Positions 15,363 through 21,068 of a stretch of DNA of 21,068 nucleotides are shown piece after piece. The position numbers were made by a program, and so were the translations under genes. Origin of the DNA: CAZGAH01 sp964523295 (GTDB lineage Bacteria > Desulfobacterota > Desulfovibrionia > Desulfovibrionales > Desulfovibrionaceae); NCBI GenBank assembly GCA_964523295.1, contig CAZGAH010000075.1:1-21068 (forward strand), written 5' to 3'. Each line of letters starts with the position of its first letter. Within the stretch, counting starts at the first letter, position 1. The notes below the pieces were generated by a model. It was given only the letters and a program-made list of their open reading frames with translations, had not been told where the DNA came from and searched no databases.

Positions 15363-16108
15363 GCCCGCCTCCTCGCCTGCAGCCGGTAGAGTGCGCATAA
15401 AAATCGCTCCGGCCCGTCCTCGCCCTGCCCCGAGCTGGAATCCCGGGGCGTTGCCGTATAACCGATGTACTTCTTCTGCATACTGAACTCGCGCTCGGCC
15501 AGAGAGAAGAATTTTTTCGCCTTGCGCCGATGGTCCATTGCCAGGATCACCTCCGCTGTGTCCGTGGCTGCCAGATGCCGCAGCAGAAACTTGACCAGCG
15601 GCCGGTAGCTGTCCTCATGGTAGAGCACCTCGCAACCGATGATGCAATCGAAGCGACGCTCCATCCGGTCGAGCGTGAAGTCCAGTCGCCGGATTCGGGC
15701 GTTGTCCTGCAGCCCGTTTTTGAGGATATTGATGCGACAGAACAACAACGCATCGTCGTTGTTGTCGGAGATGGTCACATCGAAGCCACGCGCCGCGGCG
15801 ACCAGGCCGTTCAGGCCCAACCCCGAGCCGATCTCCAGGACCGTGCGGCCCGGCGCTTCAGGAAGTCGCCGGATGGCGTAACCCAGCACCAGACAGGCGG
15901 GCCAGACCTTGGCCCAGAAGGGCAAGACCAACTGCTCGTGACGCGGATCCCCGGCCAGGCGGTCGAGGTGCTCCGTCATGTCGGCAATCTGCAGTAATTC
16001 CAGGGAAAGCCCGTCAATGGCGACCGGGGCGAACGCCACGTTGTAGCGCTCGCGCGCCAGGGCCAGGAGTTCATCCAGTCCGGCATCGTACAATTGCTCT
16101 GTCTTCAT
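15359..16108 (-). CDS. Class I SAM-dependent methyltransferase (Methyltransf_16-like)
   Basis: A 249-residue Rossmann-fold methyltransferase. SAM motif I is VLEIGSGLGLNG (90-101). The preceding PFWAKVWPACLVLGYAI (63-79) and the later FDCIIGCEVLYHEDSYRPL (153-171) are typical of the Methyltransf_16 group, which includes many protein-lysine methyltransferases. D116 in VTISDNNDDAL is the expected ribose-binding acid. I chose the ATG at 16108; a TTG two codons upstream is possible. The ribosome site is weak either way. The end overlaps the YcaO-TPR start by four bases, which implies a shared transcript and perhaps a shared substrate. The methyl acceptor is unknown. Confidence 0.85.
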   Translation of the reverse strand: MKTEQLYDAGLDELLALARERYNVAFAPVAIDGLSLELLQIADMTEHLDRLAGDPRHEQLVLPFWAKVWPACLVLGYAIRRLPEAPGRTVLEIGSGLGLNGLVAAARGFDVTISDNNDDALLFCRINILKNGLQDNARIRRLDFTLDRMERRFDCIIGCEVLYHEDSYRPLVKFLLRHLAATDTAEVILAMDHRRKAKKFFSLAEREFSMQKKYIGYTATPRDSSSGQGEDGPERFLCALYRLQARRRA

Positions 16109-16250
16109 GCCCAACGCCCGAATATTCTTTACCGTTTCAGTCTGCTTTACTGGCGCTTCGAGGCCACGCGCTCACGCTATGCAACCGGTGAACAGAGAAA
16201 CGCGGCCTTGTCCCTTCCTGTCAGCCTGCGCGACGGCAAGGCCGGGAACG

Positions 16251-16276
16251 AAAAAAGCCGGCTCGACGGGCCGGCT
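16251..16276 (-). terminator. Intrinsic terminator of the tRNA-Gly transcript
   Basis: On the minus strand AGCCGGC and GCCGGCT (16256-16262, 16270-16276) form a 7-bp stem with a 7-base loop, followed by TTTTTT. It starts 8 bases beyond the encoded CCA of the tRNA, so the tRNA is probably a monocistronic transcript separated from the methyltransferase gene. Confidence 0.92.
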
Positions 16277-16278
16277 GA

Positions 16279-16358
<80 letters not shown>

Positions 16359-16524
16359 TTCCGGAGAAAGGTTTTTTTGCTCCAAGGGACCGTTCTTGTC
16401 AAGAAAAAAAGCAGATCAAGCCCAAAAAATGACATCTTCCATAATTTCAGATTGTTAAGATAGCCACACCCGTCAGTGACCAGTCCGGCCAGGGCTCTGT
16501 CCCGTTTTTTTCGCGGCAACAGTC

Positions 16525-16554
16525 TTTACTTTCTCACAGGTTCCGGGCTATAGG
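16525..16554 (+). promoter_or_regulatory. Candidate dksA promoter
   Basis: TTTACT (16525-16530) and TATAGG (16549-16554) are separated by 18 bases, about 60 bases upstream of the dksA start. The -10 box matches four of six positions and the -35 box is weak, so this is only a plausible promoter. Confidence 0.35.
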
Positions 16555-16613
16555 CCTTTTTCCGCATCCTGCGGGTCCACCGCGACTGCCTGGCCATGTT
16601 TCGGAGGTTGGAG

Positions 16614-16976
16614 ATGGAACAAAAAAATATTGAGTTTTTTCACCAGTTGCTCACGAACATGCTCGCAGACGCCATGAAGAACAGCGAGGCGACTATTGAA
16701 GACATGACCGGCGCCATGGAAGTCTTTGCCGATCCTGCCGATCGGGCCACCATGGAATCCGACCGGGCCTTCACGCTCCGTCTGCGCGACCGCGAGCGAA
16801 AGCTCATCAAGAAAATCCAGGATGCCCTGCAGCGACTGGAAGACGGCACCTACGGCATTTGCGAAGAATGCGGCGATGACATCAGCACGGCACGACTCAA
16901 GGCCAGGCCGGTTACCAAGCTGTGCATCGCCTGCAAAAGCAAACAGGAGACCGAGGAGTCGCTTCGGGGCGATTGA
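16614..16976 (+). CDS. dksA: DksA/TraR family C4 zinc-finger protein (RNA polymerase-binding DksA)
   Basis: A 120-residue DksA-type regulator. An N-terminal helical region leads to a coiled coil whose tip is FADPADRAT (about residues 41-49), corresponding to the acidic tip of DksA that enters the RNA polymerase secondary channel. Next is RDRERKLIKKIQDAL, then the zinc finger CEECGDDI and CIACK (C-x2-C ... C-x2-C). DksA works with ppGpp to reset rRNA and amino acid promoter activity. The ATG at 16614 is chosen because GGAGG lies six bases upstream; an earlier in-frame ATG at 16596 has no ribosome site and would add six residues. It is shorter than E. coli DksA, mainly at the N-terminus, like other deltaproteobacterial members. 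Confidence 0.93.
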   Translation: MEQKNIEFFHQLLTNMLADAMKNSEATIEDMTGAMEVFADPADRATMESDRAFTLRLRDRERKLIKKIQDALQRLEDGTYGICEECGDDISTARLKARPVTKLCIACKSKQETEESLRGD

Positions 16977-16991
16977 CCGCGTCTGTATTTC

Positions 16992-17022
16992 CGGCACGGC
17001 GGGTTTGCGACTCGCCGTGCCG
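16992..17022 (+). terminator. Stem-loop after dksA, probable weak terminator
   Basis: CGGCACGGCG (16992-17001) and CGCCGTGCCG (17013-17022) form a perfect 10-bp stem with an 11-base loop, 15 bases past the dksA stop. Only a scattered pyrimidine tract follows instead of a T-run, so termination may be partial or assisted. Confidence 0.55.
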
Positions 17023-17157
17023 CTCGTCAACCTGCCTTTCCGTCCGCACAGGGCAGCTACAGGCTTCCCTTTCACCTCGTGCAGTACACTCGCCATGTAA
17101 TCCCACTTTTTCCCCCGCCTGACCCGCTGTCGTCCGCTCCAGACGCATACGGACCAA

Positions 17158-17262
17158 AGCATCTTACCTTTGAAATGGTTTAGATGCTCTTATGCAGTTC
17201 CCTGAAGCAAGAGGACATTGTTTCGGGGCAGAGCCTTGTTTCAAGGCGAAACTGCGCCAAGT
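17158..17262 (+). repeat. Repeated structured element, copy 1
   Basis: About 105 bases, matching 20616-20720 at about 81 positions by manual count. Predicted helices are AGCATCT/AGATGCT (17158-17164 with 17182-17188, 17-base loop), CCCTGAAGC/GTTTCGGGG (17200-17208 with 17220-17228, 11-base loop), and GTTTC/GAAAC (17238-17242 with 17248-17252). Matching helices form in copy 2. This copy lies about 600 bases before the CheB/CheR start. Strand is assumed from the downstream genes. Confidence 0.7.
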
Positions 17263-17877
17263 CGCCATACCCGGGGGGACACCCTGATCCATGAAAGGGA
17301 TAGACTCGGGGCTTTCCAGGCGCTCGAAAATACCCATCATTTAGCGGGAAATTTAATTTCCTGGTCGGAAGATTCGTTGGAAGCCAGTTTCGGACCTGCT
17401 CTGCGGGGTCTTGCGTTTGCCTGGAGGAGGAGAACGTTGGTTTTTTTGACAACTGCCAATGCAGGAGTCTCAGATAAAAAAAACTTTCAACTATAACATG
17501 CTGAATTGTTGAAGTTATTTGGATTTCTGCCGTTTTCTCGCATTCGATTCAATTTTTCTATTGCCTTTTTTTTCTACGCGGAATAATACTATGTTCAGGT
17601 CCAAAAATTCTGATCCCGCCTGTGCTGTCATGAAAGGGTCTCGCAAGGTACCCCCCTGCGCTTGGCTATCTCTGCCTGCTCTCGCTTTTGGGATACAGAT
17701 AATCGCGTTTCCTGCGACACCGTGTCACACCGTGCAGAAATACGCGCAGCAACAGGTCGAATCCGACCTCGCCATATGTCAGTTTTGGCACATGGTCTTG
17801 CCTGGCTCAGTGTGCGCGGAACTTCAGCCGAATGGTTTGAGCGCGACTGTTCGCAACGATCGAAACAGGAGTCTTGA

Positions 17878-20615
17878 ATGGAAAGCAAGCCTGCGGAACA
17901 AAATAGCGAGCCGGAGCAAATATCGCTCTCTGAGCCGGCAGCCCGGACGAAAGTGAAACGTCAATGCCAGCCCAGAGTCGGCCCGGTCGTCGGTATTGGC
18001 GCATCGGCGGGCGGGCTGGACGCGCTGGAAAAATTTTTTCGCAACATGTCCGATGACAGCGGTCTTGCCTTTGTTGTCATCCAGCATCAGGACCCGACGA
18101 AGGAAAGCTCCCTGTGCGAACTGCTGCAGCGGTGTACCGGCATGGAAGTCGTACACATCAAACAGCGCATGAGGGTCAAGCCGAATCGTGTGCATGTCNN
18201 NNNNNNNNGCATGTCTTGCCGCCCAACTCGGATGCGTCGCTTCTGCGTGGCGTTATCCATCTTACCGAGCCTTCCGCTCCGCGTGGATTGCGACTGCCGA
18301 TCGACTTCTTTTTCGCCTCCCTCGCAACGGAGCTGCGAGAAATGGCCATTGGCGTCGTGCTTTCAGGCATGGGTTCGGACGGGACCAAAGGATTGCAGGC
18401 GATCAAGGAACACGGAGGCTTGTGCCTGGCACAGGATCCCCTCTCGGCCAAATTTACCGGTATGCCCCAAAGCGCCATGGAAGCAGGCGTGGTCGATATC
18501 GCTGCCCCGGTTGAAATCCTGCCCGAGACCATCCTCAATCACCTGAGTATTCTTTCCAAGAGCAAATCGTTGCACGCCGAGAACCGTGATTCCATCGGCA
18601 GTGCGCTGGATACCATCATAAAAATCCTGCGCGCACGGACCGGACACGATCTTTCAGCCTACAAAACAAGCACCATAATTCGCCGCATTCAAAGGCGAAT
18701 GTGTATTCATCAGATCGAAAAATTTGACACATATAAACGTTATTTTCAGGATAATCCGTATGAGTCCGAATTACTGTTCAAGGAGCTTCTGATAGGTGTC
18801 ACCAGTTTCTTTCGTGATCCTGAGGCATGGGAGTATCTTAGTACAGAGATACTCCCGGCATTGCTGTCTGCATTACCGAGAGGTTCGGCCTTACGGGCCT
18901 GGGTCTGCGGCTGCTCCAGCGGCGAAGAGGCGTACTCGCTGGCCATGGTGTTCACGGAGGCGTTAGATGCGCTCGACAGCACGGCGTACACACTGCAGAT
19001 TTTTGCTACCGACCTGGACATGGAAGCCATCAAGTGCGCCCGTCAAGGGCTCTTTTCCAACACTATCACGGCGAATGTTTCCGACCAGAGGCTGAGCCGT
19101 TTTTTTGTTCCGGAAGGTGACCGTTACCGCGTGAACAAGTCGATTCGTGAAATGGTGGTCTTTGCCGCGCAAAATGTTATCGCCGATCCGCCCTTTACCA
19201 AAATAGACATATTGATTTGCCGTAATCTGCTCATCTATCTTGAACACCCGCAGCAACAGCGGCTGGAGTCCATGTTTCATTACAGCCTGAATCCTGATGG
19301 GATACTCTTCCTGGGCAATGCAGAGAGCATTGGCAGAACCGCTGAGCAGTTCGTTCCCTTGAATGCGAAATATCGTATCTTCCGCCGGGGTCCCTTGTCG
19401 GAACATCAGACATCTCTGCCGACTCTCCCGCTTGATCGGAGCCGACCCCTCGCCCCTGTCCGGCCCATCCCAGCCGCCTGCGTAATTGACAGCCTGGATT
19501 GGCAAGTGGAGAGGCTGCTTCTCCAGCGGTATTGCCCTGCTGCCGTACTGTCCACCGTTGACGGTGAAATAGTCTACATCAACGGTCAAACCGGGAAATT
19601 CCTCGAACCCTCGAGCGGCAAGGCCAACTGGAACCTGCTGGTCATGGCCAGGGAGGGGCTGCGCGTTCCGCTTGCCACCGTATTCCCGACGCTGTCAGAC
19701 AAGCGTGGCCCGATATCCCTGAGAAACCTTGTCGTCAAAATCAATGGAGGCTCGTACGCCACAGACGTCGTGCTCTACGCCATGAACGAGCCAGCGGCGC
19801 TGCACGGCATGATACTAACGATCTTTTATCCTAAGTCGAATTTGAGACCCAAAAAACAAACAAAAAATCTGACACAGGATAAACTTAACCTCGAATATGT
19901 CACGCAGCTAGAAGAAGAGTTGAATCAAACTAAGCAAGACTTGAACAATGCGCTCGAAGAAATGCAGAATTCAAATGAAGAATTCAAGTCTGCTAAAGAA
20001 GAATTGCAATCAGCAAATGAAGAATTGCAATCTATGAATGAGGAATTGACAACATCTCGCGAGGAAATGCAGTCGTTAAACGAAGAGCTTCAGACGCTCA
20101 ATGCCGAGCTTCAAAACAAGGTGTCTGAACTGTCTCACGCTAATGACGATATGGAAAACCTGCTGAACAATACGGAAATCGCCACTATTTTCCTGGATGA
20201 ACAATTCAGGATTCGCCGGTTTACGCCGCAAGCGACCGCCATTGTCAAGCTGATCGCCAGCGACGTAGGGCGCCCACTGGCCGACCTGGATTCGGACTTG
20301 ATTTACCCGAATATGTTTCATGATGCGTCCGAGGTGCTGCGAACGCTGATCTACGTCGAAGAAGAGAAGGTCTCCCGCGCGGGCAAGTGGTTCAGGATAC
20401 GTCTCATGCCCTACCGAACCCGTGACAACCGCATCGCCGGCGTCGTGCTGACGTTTATTGACATCACCGAGTTAAAGCTCCTTGAAACCCAATTCCAGGC
20501 GGCAAAGGTCGAACTCGTGGTTTCCGCTGCGCAACGAGCGCTCATCCAGGGGGTGAAAACGGAATACCTGCCCTCCGTGAACGGAGGCAAGGACGGGGAG
20601 AACCCTGGCGGCTAG
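17878..20615 (+). CDS. CheB-CheR-PAS fusion protein (methylesterase/methyltransferase signalling protein)
   Basis: A chemotaxis-type fusion of about 906 residues once the false gap at 18199-18208 is closed. The CheB methylesterase domain lacks a receiver and keeps its triad in GIGASAGGL (Ser), VIQHQDP (His) and LSGMGSDGT (Asp). The CheR domain follows, with the SAM segment WVCGCSSGEEAYSLAM, FATDLD and ICRNLLIYL. After a spacer comes a long Glu-rich coiled coil (NEEFKSAKEELQSANEELQ and similar repeats), then a C-terminal PAS domain (NTEIATIFLDEQFRIRRFT). Many relatives continue into a histidine kinase; this one stops after the PAS. Such proteins couple receptor methylation chemistry to a sensory output. 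The ATG at 17878 has AGGAG six bases upstream. Confidence 0.92.
18199..18208. other. Artificial scaffold gap (10 N) inside the CheB domain
   Basis: The 7 bases GCATGTC occur immediately before and immediately after the N-run. Removing the 10 N and one copy (17 bases) joins NRVHV to LPPNSDASLL, restores the expected CheB sequence, and brings the two otherwise different frames into register. The gap is therefore an unmerged contig overlap and no sequence is missing. Confidence 0.93.
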
Positions 20616-20720
20616 AGCGTCATGACTTTACAAAAATTTTGATGCTCTTGTGCTGCTCACTGAAACAACAGCACATCATTTCAGGGCAGATCCTTGTTTC
20701 AAGATGAAACTACGCCAAGT
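20616..20720 (+). repeat. Repeated structured element, copy 2
   Basis: It begins directly at the CheB/CheR stop codon and ends 34 bases before the next start. The first helix is AGAGCGTCA/TGATGCTCT (20614-20622 with 20640-20648, one G-T pair, 17-base loop); its innermost pair is A-T where copy 1 has T-A. The second is CTGAAA/TTTCAG (20660-20665 with 20679-20684). The third is GTTTC/GAAAC (20696-20700 with 20706-20710). It is positioned like a 5' leader of the PAS-domain gene. Confidence 0.7.
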
Positions 20721-20754
20721 GATCCCGGAAGGATACAGAAGGAGGCACGAGGAT

Positions 20755-21068
20755 ATGAATGAGAAATTTCTGGAAGGCGAGGGCAAAGAGGGGCTGCGCC
20801 GGACGGCTGAAGCCCGACTTCAAGCCGTACAAACCGGTTTCAAGGACAACGAAGCCGGACTCGACGCACGCAAACTGCTCTACGAACTGCAAGTGCATCA
20901 GATTGAACTGGAGATGCAGAACGAAAATCTGTGCCAGGCCAGAGAGGAGACGGAACGAGCCTTGAGGCGGTATACCGGGCTCTATGAATTCGCGCCAGTC
21001 GGGCTTTTCACGGTCAGGGACATTTCATCTGCTTTTGGCGGCAACTCGGCATCGCCGATGCTTCGGCT
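20755..21068 (+). CDS. PAS-domain signalling protein, N-terminus (runs off the window)
   Basis: The 104 visible codons start MNEKFLEGEGKEGLRRTAEARL. They continue with LLYELQVHQIELEMQNENL, a helix typical of the start of a family of PAS-containing histidine kinases and diguanylate-cyclase-like signalling proteins. GLYEFAPVGLFTV is the first strand of a PAS domain. The output domain lies outside the window, so kinase activity is not established. The ATG at 20755 has AAGGAGG nine bases upstream. The last 20 codons (after FTVRDI) fit the PAS pattern poorly, which may be divergence or a sequence error near the edge. It may supply the sensor output that the CheB-CheR-PAS protein lacks. Confidence 0.8.
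   Translation, partial: MNEKFLEGEGKEGLRRTAEARLQAVQTGFKDNEAGLDARKLLYELQVHQIELEMQNENLCQAREETERALRRYTGLYEFAPVGLFTVRDISSAFGGNSASPMLR

Larger units (their letters stand above)
16977..17877. other. Long intergenic region between dksA and cheB/cheR, without a convincing gene
   Basis: 901 bases. It holds a 10-bp stem-loop just after dksA (16992-17022), the first copy of the repeated element (17158-17262), an A/T-rich block around 17440-17580, a GACAC-C-GTGTC palindrome (17716-17726), and the ribosome site AGGAG (17867-17871) of the next gene. Frames open over 60-145 codons but lack protein-like composition and ribosome sites. A TTGACA at 17446-17451 could be a -35 box, but its -10 partner is poor. 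Confidence 0.6.

Noticed and set aside
16394..16406. Palindrome TTCTTGTCAAGAA upstream of tRNA-Gly, overlapping a TTGACA.
   Set aside because: A single 13-base palindrome without a partner -10 box or other copies; it could be an operator or chance, so not listed as a feature.
17200..17275. Possible c-di-GMP-I (GEMM) riboswitch in the repeated element, from a GGGCAGA-CC, hairpin, CGCCAAG order of motifs.
   Set aside because: The GAAA tetraloop, the exact ACGCAAAGCC block and the second helix with its receptor are absent, so the likeness is superficial. A covariance-model search against RF01051 would settle it.
17786..17801. Sigma-54-like TGGCAC ... TTGC upstream of the CheB/CheR gene.
   Set aside because: The spacer between the boxes is six bases rather than five, which puts GG and GC out of register; it is probably chance.
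17662..17877. Open frame of 71 codons ending directly before the CheB/CheR ATG.
   Set aside because: It needs a TTG start without a ribosome site and has no recognisable pattern; the adjacency alone is not enough.
17519..17956. Open frame of 145 codons upstream of and overlapping the CheB/CheR start.
   Set aside because: No ribosome site, unlikely composition, and it overlaps a well-supported start in another frame.

Overview
The window comes from a draft, scaffolded genome. It contains four N-runs: 1434-1443, 3807-4030, 4484-4687 and 18199-18208. The gene set points to a GC-rich sulfate-reducing deltaproteobacterium, most likely of the Desulfovibrionales. The evidence is a free-standing dsrC with both redox cysteines, a tungstate-binding TupA, a DksA/TraR-type C4 zinc protein and a long CheB/CheR/PAS signalling protein. 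Assignment below order level is not supported by what I can see.

Positions 1-6610 (all minus strand) are an accessory defence region. Transcription runs hsdR, XRE-ImmA/IrrE regulator-protease, PIN-domain protein (DUF4411-like), hsdS, VapB-like antitoxin, VapC-like PIN toxin, hsdM (cut by the window edge). Most junctions are overlaps of 4, 11 or 14 bases, so this reads as one compact operon in which two toxin-antitoxin-like pairs sit between the three subunits of a type I restriction-modification system. hsdR carries a frameshift with an apparent internal deletion near 5213 plus two assembly gaps. hsdS carries a 10-N gap at an internal direct repeat.

Positions 6746-12664 are core or near-core genes. 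tupA is on the minus strand with no tupB or tupC beside it. Divergent from it, on the plus strand, are nitroreductase, MBL-fold hydrolase, a flavoprotein with an Fe-S-type cysteine motif, ComF-like phosphoribosyltransferase and an MltB-like lytic transglycosylase. A poorly conserved minus-strand protein with a faint FliK-like pattern follows, convergent with the transglycosylase gene.

Positions 12845-16358 are on the minus strand: tRNA-Gly(GCC) with its own terminator; a class I methyltransferase overlapping a YcaO-TPR protein by ATGA; and then dsrC with a strong terminator. The YcaO/methyltransferase pair next to dsrC is a candidate protein-modification module.

Positions 16614-21068 are on the plus strand: dksA, a 900-base region without a convincing gene, a CheB-CheR-PAS fusion protein (split only by a false scaffold gap), and the start of a PAS-domain signalling protein. 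A roughly 105-nt element occurs twice, at 17158-17262 and 20616-20720. The copies are about 77% identical, both can fold into the same three hairpins, and one base pair is compensated between copies. I recognise no known RNA family in it, and I regard it as the most novel signal in the window.
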